DNA from: Chloropicon primus
Lineage: Eukaryota > Chlorophyta > Chloropicophyceae > Chloropicales > Chloropicaceae
Reading direction: 5' to 3'
Assembly: GCA_023205875.1 (NCBI GenBank)
Contig: CP060767.1
Coordinates: forward strand, 372,001 to 436,000
Length of the DNA stretch: 64,000 bases
The position numbers and the translations under genes are program-made. Below the pieces are notes generated by a model. It searched no databases, had not been told where the DNA came from, and was given only the letters and a program-made list of their open reading frames with translations. Position 1 is the stretch's first letter, and the number at the start of each line of letters is the position of its first letter. This document shows positions 9,143 to 18,362 of this stretch, piece after piece.

Positions 9143-10334
9143 GAATGGTTTGGTGTTCTCCGCAGACCTCGTGAACGGGGTAACGGACGGCGTGGGATCC
9201 GGCATTACTGTGGCGTACAACGGTGCCACGGGCGAGGGGGATGGCTCCGTCACCAAGTCCATGGTCACGCACGACGTCAATCTCGGCAAGGTGGAGGGCA
9301 AGGACAAGGTTTTCGATCAGAATGCGAGGCCCCAGAAGGAGTCGCAGGCGGACACGAACCTGATGGGCAAGGGCTCGGCATTCAACATCGGTTTGACGAC
9401 GGACACGATGGACATCAACAACGCCACGCTGGTGCTGAACCTCGTGAAGGCGACGGACGAGGGCACGACGGTTGTGGGCAAGTCCACCGCGAACATTTTG
9501 CCCAGCATGAAGACCGGCGAGGCCAACTCGAACCTCAGGGTGAGGGGCGGCAGCGGCATGGGGCTGGCGGCCTCGGGCCAGATGAGCAACGAGACCTCCC
9601 TCGCCCTTGCCGGGATCATCAAGAGCGGGACGGACGGGTACAACGTGGACTCGACCGGAACGATCAAGACGGGGAGGTCGAACGCGGACGTGCAGAGGAC
9701 GTCCAAATCGGTGACCAACGTCAACCTCAACGGAGCCATGTCGGGGTTCGGCCTGGGCGTGGGCGCCGCCCTGACCGTCAAGGAGATCACGGCGCCAACG
9801 GAGAACATGACTCTTGCCGCCACGCTCGGAGCGAACCTCATACCCGTCAAGGGCATCGGATCTTCCAGGGCAACGTCCGAGGCGACCAAGAGGGGAAGGA
9901 GGGAGAAGAGTGAGACGACCACCAGCTCGATTACGGGGGGACTCACGCTCCCCCTCGCCGTGGGCGGTGCGACCACCGGATTCGAGAACACTTACGCCGC
10001 CTCGGGAGCCGCCTCGACGCTCGCCGGAGTCTCCAGGTCCTCGGCGGTCGGACAGATGAGCACCGATCGGGCGATGACCAACTCCAATTTCGTCGGCCTC
10101 GGTATCGCCGGCGGCATCGCCAAGGGAGGTAGCATGGAGGCCATGTCCGCAGCCGGGGGGGCTGGACTCGGGTCTGCAGGAAACCTGGGACCCGCAGTCT
10201 TCGCACTCGCGCCCCCGATCCCGACGAATTTTGCGTACGCGAGCGCAGGCGGCAGTCCCTGCTTTGCCCCCCAGGGAATCCTACCCTTCTGCTTCTCGGG
10301 CGGAAGGAGGAGTCTCCTTCTCCTTGTCGCTTGA
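8751..10334 (+). CDS. Secreted Gly/Thr/Ser-rich glycoprotein, tandem copy 1 (unknown family)
   Basis: Single exon, 527 aa. A classic signal peptide covers residues 1-36: basic start, poly-Ser, then nine or more Leu and a VHCA|S-type cleavage site. No second TM is clear. The mature chain is rich in Gly, Thr, Ser and Asn with several N-glycosylation sequons (NLT, NTT, NAT, NMT, NET). It has three Cys in the N-terminal 100 residues (counting the one in the signal peptide) and two near the C-terminus. I do not recognise the family; alternating small-polar and aliphatic residues suggest a beta-rich extracellular or cell-surface protein. Residues 1 to about 131 are identical to the second copy at protein and nearly at DNA level. 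After GGKDASAN the two drift to scattered identity, with shared landmarks MSNETSLALAGIIK, ATTGFENTYA and a Gly-rich tail. The ATG was chosen because a signal peptide follows it directly. Confidence 0.8.
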   Translation: MARGTRMRASSSSSSLSSLLLLLLLLVVLALATTTVHCASPTKDADPTVHDNNQQMQRLRGLLALNLTGTLGFTTSGTGKGYDMDPTMESVNTTQTACTGYYCTNKGLEEPILNQKASTGIVITGGKDASANGLVFSADLVNGVTDGVGSGITVAYNGATGEGDGSVTKSMVTHDVNLGKVEGKDKVFDQNARPQKESQADTNLMGKGSAFNIGLTTDTMDINNATLVLNLVKATDEGTTVVGKSTANILPSMKTGEANSNLRVRGGSGMGLAASGQMSNETSLALAGIIKSGTDGYNVDSTGTIKTGRSNADVQRTSKSVTNVNLNGAMSGFGLGVGAALTVKEITAPTENMTLAATLGANLIPVKGIGSSRATSEATKRGRREKSETTTSSITGGLTLPLAVGGATTGFENTYAASGAASTLAGVSRSSAVGQMSTDRAMTNSNFVGLGIAGGIAKGGSMEAMSAAGGAGLGSAGNLGPAVFALAPPIPTNFAYASAGGSPCFAPQGILPFCFSGGRRSLLLLVA

Positions 10335-10735
10335 GAAAGCTTGCGTCCTTGTAATTTTTTGTCCGTAATTTACTTCTTCATAATACATCAAAGACAATCT
10401 TTTTCTGTAACGCACGGAGTCAAGGAGTCAGTCACGACAAGAAGGCGGCAAAGGGCGCTCGATTGTCTTCTCAAGCGGCGGACATTACTGCCGGTTAGTT
10501 CATGGTCTCCACAAACGCCTCGGCTCTGGGCTGTCGATTCATGTCCTTGGGATCGAAGCACCTGCGGCAAACCGAGAAAAATTCTCCACAGGAGGCAGAG
10601 GAGAAGGACTCGGGGCCGCAAAATTGAGAGGAACAGCGGCGCGCGAACTCCCTCCTCCTCGGACTCCCCCTCTCAGTAACATCTTACCCCTCATTGCGGA
10701 CGAAAAAACCTGCGAAACAATATTCGACGGAGGTC
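10335..10735. promoter_or_regulatory. Spacer and upstream region of tandem copy 2
   Basis: The first 160 bp are the 3' flank of copy 1, with TGTAA 16 bases past the stop, a possible poly(A) element of the green-algal type. From 10498 it repeats the upstream DNA of copy 1. No extra gene is seen. Confidence 0.5.
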
Positions 10736-11127
10736 ATGGCGCGCGGAACGAGAATGAGAGCGTCGTCGTCGTCGTCGTCGTTGTCGTCGTTGTTGCTGTT
10801 GTTGCTGCTGCTGGTCGTCCTTGCCTTGGCCACCACCACCGTGCATTGCGCAAGCCCAACAAAGGATGCAGATCCGACAGTCCACGACAACAACCAGCAG
10901 ATGCAACGCTTGAGGGGCTTGCTGGCCTTGAACCTCACTGGGACTCTGGGGTTCACGACGAGCGGCACGGGCAAGGGGTACGACATGGATCCCACCATGG
11001 AGAGCGTGAACACTACCCAGACGGCTTGCACGGGGTACTACTGCACGAACAAGGGTCTGGAGGAGCCCATCCTGAACCAGAAGGCCTCCACCGGGATCGT
11101 GATCACGGGGGGCAAGGACGCCTCGGC
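10498..11127 (+). repeat. Near-identical 630-bp block, copy 2
   Basis: Partner of 8513-9142 at a constant offset of 1985 bp. The boundary inside the coding region lies right after the codons for GGKDAS. Confidence 0.85.
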
Positions 11128-12385
11128 CAACGCCCTCGTTTCGACCGCAGACCTCGTGAACGGGGTAACGGACGGCGTGGGATCCGGCATCACTGCGGCG
11201 TACGGGGGCGCCACGGGCCAGGGGGATGGCTCCGTCACCAAGTCCATGGTCACGCACGACGTGACCCTCGGCACGATGACGTTCAACCAGAATGCGAGGC
11301 CCCAGAAGGAGTCGTTGGCAAACGCAAAGATCAACGGCAAGGGTTCGCTCTTCAACGTCGGCGTGACCTCGAACACGATGGACTTCAGCAATGTCACCCT
11401 CGTTCTCACCACCGCAAAGGGTCTGAACTCCAAGACAGAGCTAGAGATCACGTCCGTGGGAAATATCATTCCCAACGACGGGAGGGGTAAGGCGGCCACC
11501 CATGCCATGGTCAACAATGAGAGGGGCCGTGCGCTTGGTTTCGGCGCCCAAAAGAGCAATGAGACCTCCCTGTCTTTGGCGGGGATCATCAAAACGGGGC
11601 CCGGGGACTACTCATTCAACGGCGAGGGTACGTTGAAGACGACGAAGGACGGAACGGAAAGAACGTCTAAGGGGGAGGCGAAGGTCACGGAAAATGAGGT
11701 GGGGCCCGCCGCGGGAATCGGTGGGGCCGCAGCAGCGACCTTCAAGGATTTGAGCTCACCCACAACGGACATGACTCTCGTCGGCATCATTGGCGGGAAC
11801 CTGGGCCTTACCGGAGTCGCACAGGCAAACGGCAAAACCGAAGCGAAAATCAAGGGCAAGAAGCAAACGAGTTTGACGGAGGTGGGAGCCTCCACAGCTT
11901 CGTTAGCACTGCCATACATAGCGGCGGGTGCCACGACTGGGTTTGACAATACTTACGCGGGGTCTGGCGCAGCTACGCTTATCATTGGTGGCGCCAGGTC
12001 CAAGGGATTCGGCCAAAAGAACAAGGGATTGATACTGAACAAGGACAGGGCCAATTCCCGCGCCGGGTTCGGGGGCGTTGGCGTTGCCGGAAACGTTGTG
12101 AAGGGTGGAGAGAGAGATTCTGTCTCTTTTGCAGGCGGAGCTGGATCTGCAACGGGCAGGACCGGACTTGGATCGGAGGGTGGTTTCGGCAGCGGCCTCA
12201 TCGACAGAACCGTTGTCACGGCCGCACTCATCGAGCCCATTCCCAATTTCTCATTCGCAAAAACAGGAAGAGCGGAGTGCACCTCCCCCATACCCTCGCC
12301 CATTTGCGTGAACTACAGAATTGGGAGACGGCTCCTGCTTGACCATGCATCCTCAACGTACGCTTCAAGCTTCGTGGGTATATGA
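10736..12385 (+). CDS. Secreted Gly/Thr/Ser-rich glycoprotein, tandem copy 2 (unknown family)
   Basis: Single exon, 549 aa. Signal peptide and first about 131 residues are identical to copy 1. The rest is a clearly related but diverged chain with sequons NLT, NTT, NVT and NET, the landmarks KSNETSLSLAGIIKTG and ATTGFDNTYAGSGAA, and a different C-terminus with two Cys (ECTSP and ICVNYR) and a short RRLLLDH-type tail. It is unrecognised by family. It is head-to-tail with copy 1 and directly borders the AT-rich island. The pattern of constant N-terminus and variable mature chain resembles multigene surface-protein families, but only two members are visible here and nothing shows switching. Confidence 0.8.
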   Translation: MARGTRMRASSSSSSLSSLLLLLLLLVVLALATTTVHCASPTKDADPTVHDNNQQMQRLRGLLALNLTGTLGFTTSGTGKGYDMDPTMESVNTTQTACTGYYCTNKGLEEPILNQKASTGIVITGGKDASANALVSTADLVNGVTDGVGSGITAAYGGATGQGDGSVTKSMVTHDVTLGTMTFNQNARPQKESLANAKINGKGSLFNVGVTSNTMDFSNVTLVLTTAKGLNSKTELEITSVGNIIPNDGRGKAATHAMVNNERGRALGFGAQKSNETSLSLAGIIKTGPGDYSFNGEGTLKTTKDGTERTSKGEAKVTENEVGPAAGIGGAAAATFKDLSSPTTDMTLVGIIGGNLGLTGVAQANGKTEAKIKGKKQTSLTEVGASTASLALPYIAAGATTGFDNTYAGSGAATLIIGGARSKGFGQKNKGLILNKDRANSRAGFGGVGVAGNVVKGGERDSVSFAGGAGSATGRTGLGSEGGFGSGLIDRTVVTAALIEPIPNFSFAKTGRAECTSPIPSPICVNYRIGRRLLLDHASSTYASSFVGI

Positions 12386-14723
12386 ACACAAACAACCATA
12401 AAAAAAAGTAGTTAGTGCATGTTTTACTGAAGAGATGAAGAATAATCACTTGACAAGTCAATCGAAGAAGGAGAAGTTCGTTCCCTGAATGCCATTAAAG
12501 ATTCATCGACTTCTGTGGAAAGTTGCTTACTCTCTCCGCTGCTCACTCTCTCAACTTGATTATCAATGTAAACAAGTCTTTTCATGCCGTCTCAGAGGAA
12601 AGGGACTTAGGCTATGTGCTCTAATAACTGTTAGCTAAATGATTCGTTCGCGTTCAACACAAATCAAACCATTCAATAGTTCTTTATATATTGCTTAACA
12701 TACACAGGAAACATGCTTAGTCTTAGAGTACTTCCTGTAACATATTGTTTCGCAAGGGTCGTACCCATATTCTTGTGGGAAATGCCATAATTTTGGCTAT
12801 TCTTTCTTTGCTTTCCTTAAATCGTCTATATCGATGCTCGGATTCAACCTGGTTCCCTTCATTCAAGAGGAAAGCGTGGCAAGAATCACAACTTTGGTGA
12901 TTACAGAAAATAGAACACTTGCGTTCCTTGCATCACTGCCATCCTGCTCTCTTGCTCTTCTTGTCCATTATTTTTCACGTGAAATAAACAACAAAAAAAA
13001 AATGAAGCATATATTTATGCTTGCGCACGGTAAACCCGGTTGCATATAATTGTTCATCTTCTACGACGAGGAATTACATCCATATTGTACCATGCAATAT
13101 CTTAATGCCTTTACTATATTTTGCTTCCACTCCTAAAAACCTTACTTCATTTTCAACGCAACATGGAAGTTTTTGGTATAATCGAACAACCTGAAAATGT
13201 ATCCGAAATATATATATATCCGCGCTTCATATTTTGCGCTTGATATAAAACATAAAAACCAATGATATATTTTACCTCAATGTTCGTGAACGGCATTGCG
13301 ATAATGCTCACAGCCATAGGTAGTAGAGAATTAATATTATTCTCGACCTCGAGATAGCATGATATGCATGCTCAAAAATACAAAGGATCAAAACGCCGCA
13401 AGCAACTGTTACAAAATGCTTGAACAAAAAATGTTTGCGATCTTAATAGACTGACTTACGTTCTCTGGAGAGTTATACGCTTGCCTCTGACGACGTCGTC
13501 CAGAAAGACCATGAAATTTCATTGTCAAATTAAACACACGGACAAAGTATTTTGTTGACATTGTTTTTGCAAAAGAAACCGTCTTTCCTTGTAAAAATAT
13601 GTAATGTTTTTGACTAACGAATGATATATAATAACATCCTTTCTCTTTGAGCGTTATAGGTGAAGAATAGCGTTTTGAAAAATATAATATTTGTCGTAGG
13701 ATAAGCATGGGCAATGCGTCGAGAAAATATTCAAAATGAAATATTAAATTGCAAGCCAATTCCGAGGAGCACATTCCCTGCGATTGTCATGGTTGAGTAT
13801 CCAGTAATCTGCTGGCGAACTACTACGATATGGATCTGCTGCAGCATATTCAATACAGAAAAAGGTCTTTAAACAAATATTCCGTGGGGGAAGCACTGAA
13901 GTAGAGGTCCAAGGTTATTAATTTTACAATAAACAATGTAGGCTCCGCTCGTGTTTACTTAGATTGATTGTCAGTGCATCGCGTGGATGCCCAAAGCTTG
14001 TGTTTGATCGACGGATGTTGTGTTTACATCTGTGTAAGTTGGCGTTCCGGAAGTAAATGCGTAACCAGACTCCGATTGTTTTTTTTTGGGGGGGGGAGAT
14101 GGGGGAGTAGACATCTTCCATCGTTTCCTGAGCAGGAATGAGCTTGCTCCTCAAAAGATTTTGCCTTTGAAGAGGCGGACTTCCTTCATTTAGTCATGCA
14201 ACAAGTTTTGGCGATTGGCACCACGGGACGGGAGAGCCGTCATTCATTCATTCCTACAGTCTTCTGCAGTTCAACTCATCCACTATTAACTATATAGTTC
14301 GGGAAAGCGAGCCAAGTTTCAATAAAGTTGTAATCTTGTTGCAAGATCCACGCCTCAATTTGTTCTTGTCTTCTTATTTTATCTCTGGAATGCGATTAGA
14401 AGGGGCGTCTCGTTGGTTGCTTCGAGCAGGAGGATTGCGCGACAAGCTCTTCAATTGTCGTCCTCCCACCTCGTGCTCGTCTCGTCGTTCTCTTTTTTTC
14501 CTCTTTGACTTTAATTCCATTGACAGGCCAATAGAATCACTTTATCCCCTCTTATCCTTTTAGAGACAGAACAGTGCGCCGAGGACGCCCAGCTTGGTAA
14601 GAAGTGACGCCCGCTCCCTTGCCGAGAGAGAGAGTCGACTGCGGATCGATTTGAGCCCCGGAGCATCCAAGGCATCTGAGCTCGCCAACAACAATTGCAA
14701 CCCACTTCGCGCTCGTGAGCAAC
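12386..14723. other. AT-rich gene-free island (about 12.4-14.3 kb) plus upstream of thylakoid gene
   Basis: This is the longest stretch without a gene. Sample 60-base lines near 13141 and 13621 count about 33% and 30% GC, against about 60% or more in neighbouring coding sequence. No open frame has a convincing start, codon bias or domain. I see no terminal inverted repeats, target-site duplication, transposase or reverse-transcriptase motifs, and no tandem satellite. A poly-T/poly-G junction lies near 14080-14098. Composition returns to normal by about 14400. It could be a decayed insertion, a matrix or centromere-like region, or simply unconstrained DNA. Confidence 0.6.
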
Positions 14724-15552
14724 ATGTCATCAAAGTCTCTGAAGATGTTGAGAGGAACCACAGAGGCCCTCGGGAGGAGAGCCGTTTGCGTCGGAGGGCG
14801 CGGGGGCGTCATCGGAAGGGGGATTTCGGGCGGACTGAGGCCACGCGCTCCAATGAGCAGAGCGTTTGCGACAGACAAATCGTGCGGACAGTCGGAAGCG
14901 TCCCCTTTGAACTTGGAGGTACGTCGTCGCGTTCATCCATCCATCATTGTGTTCCGGTTCCTGGTGGAGGGTTGCCTCAGAAGTCTCTGACTCCTTATTC
15001 TTCATCTCTCTCTCTCTCGCTCTCTTTCTGTGTGTGCGATTTGTTTCCTCAGAAGTTTTTGCTGGCGTCGAGTGTCATCGCACTCGCTCAACCTGCCCTC
15101 GCGGAGGAGGTAAGTTCCACAAACAGCCAAAGCTCCTCAGGACGAAGCTGTTGGTCGTGTTGATCCCTCTGCCTCTGCGTACCTCGTTCTCTCTTCTGAC
15201 GATGTAATGGTTTGGTTGGTGATGGATCCCGAAGGCCCAAGTTGTGCAGGACGTCACGGAGGCGGCGAAGGAAGTTGCAGACGTTGTGCCCTCTGCAGAC
15301 GTTGTGCCCTCTCCTGAAGTGGTCACGGAAGCGGCAAAGGAAGTAGTGAGCACGATTCCGGCAGAGGAAGCGGCGGACTCTCCGCTGAAGATAGTCTTCC
15401 TCTTCTTGCCACTGATACTCTATGGCGCATTCTATGCGTACAGAAGCATAGACAGGAATGCCAAGATATCTGACTTTGTGTTTTACAGCGTCGCCGCGGT
15501 CGTCGTGGGAAACCTCGTATCCATCATCTTCTTCAAGCAAAGGCTGTTCTAG
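14724..15552 (+). CDS. Thylakoid membrane protein with bipartite targeting, 3 exons (unknown family)
   Basis: Exons are 14724-14918, 15053-15109 and 15250-15552 (acceptor at 15235 is an in-frame alternative adding five residues), about 184 aa. An Arg/Gly-rich transit peptide ends near SRAFA. It is followed by a hydrophobic stretch with an A-x-A site (LLASSVIALAQPALA|EE, exon 2), the signature of a thylakoid transfer signal. The mature part begins with an acidic/Ala/Val amphipathic region containing near-repeats of EAAKEV and PSADVV, then two TM helices (KIVFLFLPLILYGAFYAY and FVFYSVAAVVVGNLVSIIF). The topology suggests a small two-helix thylakoid protein with its N-terminal region in the lumen. 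I cannot match it to a named photosystem subunit. Splice sites were chosen to keep frame and because both hydrophobic signals then fall in order. Confidence 0.75.
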
Positions 15553-16042
15553 TTTCATTTGGTTATCAGCCCCCTTGGGCTGCTGCTGGCTAACCTTCAA
15601 GAGTAACGTAAGCAGCATGACAACTTTAAAGCACGACCGCCGTGAAGACTGTTTGCACCTGCCACCTCGTCGCTGCTTTGGCCTTGTCCCACGTCAATCA
15701 CTCGACCCAGCAGGGAGAGTGAGAGCCAGAAAACGAAGGAGGACAAGCGTAGCGGTGGACAAGTTGCACCTAAAGCCTTTGCCAACTCCGCCATCCTCCT
15801 CCTTGTGATTCTCTCATCCAAAACCTGGACCTGGACCTCTCCTCTCTCTAGAGAGAGACGAAGAGGCGAAGAGAAGAGACGGAGACAAAGAAAGAGAGGG
15901 GAACAAAGCGCCGTCGGTAGCATGCAGCATATCCCTCTCCACCCTCCGTCATCCTTCATCCCTTCTCTCTCCTGCAAAACCTGCATCATCACATCATCCT
16001 CATCCTCACAGAGAGAGAGAGAGAGAGAGAAGATTCAAGTCG
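15553..16042. other. Intergenic, no gene recognised
   Basis: 3' flank of the thylakoid gene and 5' flank of the lipase. A (GA)n run at about 16010-16030 ends just before the lipase ATG, a placement also seen at the genes starting at 28675 and 33424. Confidence 0.55.
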
Positions 16043-18274
16043 ATGAGGAAGTTGGGGATCCGGATGGTGACGGAGGAGGCAGAGGAAGCGGGAGCTTCTT
16101 CTCCCGTCGGCGGAGGAGGCGAGGAGAAGGGCGTCCGCTTCATCCTTCGGGAGAACACATCTACCTCTCATCACGGTTCTCCTTCTCCTTCTCCTTCTTC
16201 TCAATCCGTGTCGAAGCAGAAACGAAGGAGGAGGAGGAGGAAGAAGGAGAAGGGAGGGACGGCGGATACTTTGGCTGGAGTCGTCATGAGGATGGTTTCT
16301 TTGGTGAATGCCGTGCACAGGTTCTGCATCTACCTCATCGTCGACGTTTACATCGGGATTGTGGAAGAGGTGACGAAAAACGTTTGCAGAGAAACGGTGA
16401 GACAGTTCTTACGGTTCACCAACTCCATCCCAGCCTTCTTCGTATCCCTTGTGGATGACAAGTTCTTCTGGAGGAAGATGAGGAGAACGTACAACAGGGG
16501 GCACGGGGTGGAAGGTGCATGGAGACAATTCTGGTCCACGACGAACATGAAGCGCTCTTCCAGCTTCAATGCAATCTTCGAGCTCGAGCACGAGGAGCCC
16601 AAGGGTGAGGAGCCCAAGGGTGAGGGCGGCAAAGGGGCTGCACGGAAGCCGCTGAAGTGTTGTGAGGGATCGGAGGATCGCAGGGGCTTGTGGCCCATAC
16701 CGGAGAGATCAGGAAAGGGATTGATGATGAAGAAGGGAGGGCAGGCGGCAAAGTCGTCGGGGGGGTACGTTCACCAACTGTCCTCGCGCCTCAAGGGACT
16801 GATGGTTGTTCCGGAGAAGCTCATGAGGCAGAACTCGCTCGATCAGTTGCTTTTCCAAAAGCTGGACGTGGACGTGAGCGGCATTGCGGAAGACGTGAGC
16901 GTGAACTCTCAGGTCGCGATCGATACGTACTTCAACTTCATCAAAAGCGTGTGGAGGGTTGTGCTGTTGGACTTTTCCTTCGTCGCCGAGAAGCTTGGAA
17001 TGCATTGGAGCGAGAAGGAAGCCGGCCCAAGTCGGCAGCCCTCCTCCCCGAAGCAAGTGAGCGTCAGGAGGTCCCCCTCTCTGATCATGCTCAAAGCAAG
17101 CATGAAGAAGAAGAAGAGCAAGTTCTCGATCATGGACACGATCACGGACGCGGGGTACCCGATCCACAAGTACGAGGTGGAGACCAAGGATGGGTACCTC
17201 CTAGATCTGTACAGGATTCCTCGGCCGGAGTCCCAGGACGTCGTGATGTTTCAGCACGGCATGATGGACTCCGCGTACGGGTGGGTCCTCAAGGGAGATG
17301 AGAGTGCCATTGCTTTTGCCGCGTACGACAGGGGCTTTGACGTGTTCTTGGCAAACTTCAGAGGTACCCCGCCTCGGAAATGCCGGCCAAGGGTGAAGAA
17401 GTTCTGGATGTACACCTTCAACGAGTTGGGGATGTACGATATGAGGGCAGCGATCGAGAAGATTCATGAGTTGAAGGAGGCCGAGCGAGCCGAGATGGAG
17501 AACAGGAAGGAGGAAGATGCGTTGTCGAGTTCGTACAAGCTCCGTGTTGTGGGACACAGCTTGGGTGGGGCAGCCCTTTTGATCTACCTGGCCGCAGCTC
17601 TGAAGCAGAAAAGGGATCACCACATTCACCGCATGGTTCTCCTGTCGCCTGCCGGAAGGCACGAGCACTCCCTGCCCTTGATGGCTCGGATCCTTTGCCT
17701 CATGGACAGGGTCCTGGGCCCGTCGCTGAAGACGTTGAATTTCGGGATGACAGTGTATGGCTCTGTGATCAGGGTCGGCGCGCAGAAGATGGCAGTGGAT
17801 GTGTCGAGCCTTCCTGGGCTGAAGGGGTTGTTCGATATCCTGTGCAGGATCCTTTTCGGAGGCGACCGAAGCTTCGGCGATGTCCTCGCCCCTTACTGGA
17901 GTCCTTACATTCAGTCCATGCCAGGCTTGTGCTGGGGCATCGTGAGGCACGGCCACCAGATTGTGAACGGAAAGTGCTTTTCGCTGTATAATTATGGCAG
18001 CAGAGCCGAGAACTTGAAGCACTACGGCAGCGCACTTCCGCCAAAGGTGATGGACGCGTATGAGAATGTCAGGAGCGTTCCCATCGACATCTTCGCCGGG
18101 GAGAAGGACGGCGTTTGTCCTCCCAAGAGCGTGTACCTGCAGTACCTCGAATTGGAACGCAGAGGCGTTCCTGTGACTTTCAAGGAGCTCCCGGGTTTCG
18201 GCCATTTGAACTTCATTCACCAACCGAGCGAGGAGTTCACCGATTACCTCTTGTCGAGACTCTCTCTCTCTTAA
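16043..18274 (+). CDS. Acid-lipase-like alpha/beta hydrolase
   Basis: Single exon, 743 aa. The first 370 residues are non-catalytic: a Ser/Lys/Arg-rich start, an aliphatic helix region (FCIYLIVDVYIGIVEEV) and low-complexity linkers. The C-terminal 370 residues are a lipase of the lysosomal acid lipase/gastric lipase type: an AB-hydrolase-lipase start (IHKYEVETKDGYLLDLYRIP), FQHGMMDSAYGWV as oxyanion region, the nucleophile elbow GHSLGG near residue 505, Asp in GEKDGV near 688 and His in GFGHLNF near 719. The catalytic triad is therefore complete. The family hydrolyses triacylglycerols or sterol esters; substrate here is inferred only by family. Later ATGs before the VSLVNAVHRF segment are possible starts. 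It is convergent with the unknown gene downstream. Confidence 0.85.
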   Translation: MRKLGIRMVTEEAEEAGASSPVGGGGEEKGVRFILRENTSTSHHGSPSPSPSSQSVSKQKRRRRRRKKEKGGTADTLAGVVMRMVSLVNAVHRFCIYLIVDVYIGIVEEVTKNVCRETVRQFLRFTNSIPAFFVSLVDDKFFWRKMRRTYNRGHGVEGAWRQFWSTTNMKRSSSFNAIFELEHEEPKGEEPKGEGGKGAARKPLKCCEGSEDRRGLWPIPERSGKGLMMKKGGQAAKSSGGYVHQLSSRLKGLMVVPEKLMRQNSLDQLLFQKLDVDVSGIAEDVSVNSQVAIDTYFNFIKSVWRVVLLDFSFVAEKLGMHWSEKEAGPSRQPSSPKQVSVRRSPSLIMLKASMKKKKSKFSIMDTITDAGYPIHKYEVETKDGYLLDLYRIPRPESQDVVMFQHGMMDSAYGWVLKGDESAIAFAAYDRGFDVFLANFRGTPPRKCRPRVKKFWMYTFNELGMYDMRAAIEKIHELKEAERAEMENRKEEDALSSSYKLRVVGHSLGGAALLIYLAAALKQKRDHHIHRMVLLSPAGRHEHSLPLMARILCLMDRVLGPSLKTLNFGMTVYGSVIRVGAQKMAVDVSSLPGLKGLFDILCRILFGGDRSFGDVLAPYWSPYIQSMPGLCWGIVRHGHQIVNGKCFSLYNYGSRAENLKHYGSALPPKVMDAYENVRSVPIDIFAGEKDGVCPPKSVYLQYLELERRGVPVTFKELPGFGHLNFIHQPSEEFTDYLLSRLSLS

Positions 18275-18362
18275 ACTGTGGAGGTTTGGGGGTTCGTATA
18301 AATTAATGTGTTTCATATGTATACAAGACGTTTTTGTACAAGTATTGGCCCGCGTGGATGGA

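Noticed and set aside
12386-14300. Mobile-element origin of the AT-rich island
   Set aside because: No terminal repeats, target-site duplication or enzyme remnants were visible by eye; kept only as an unexplained island.
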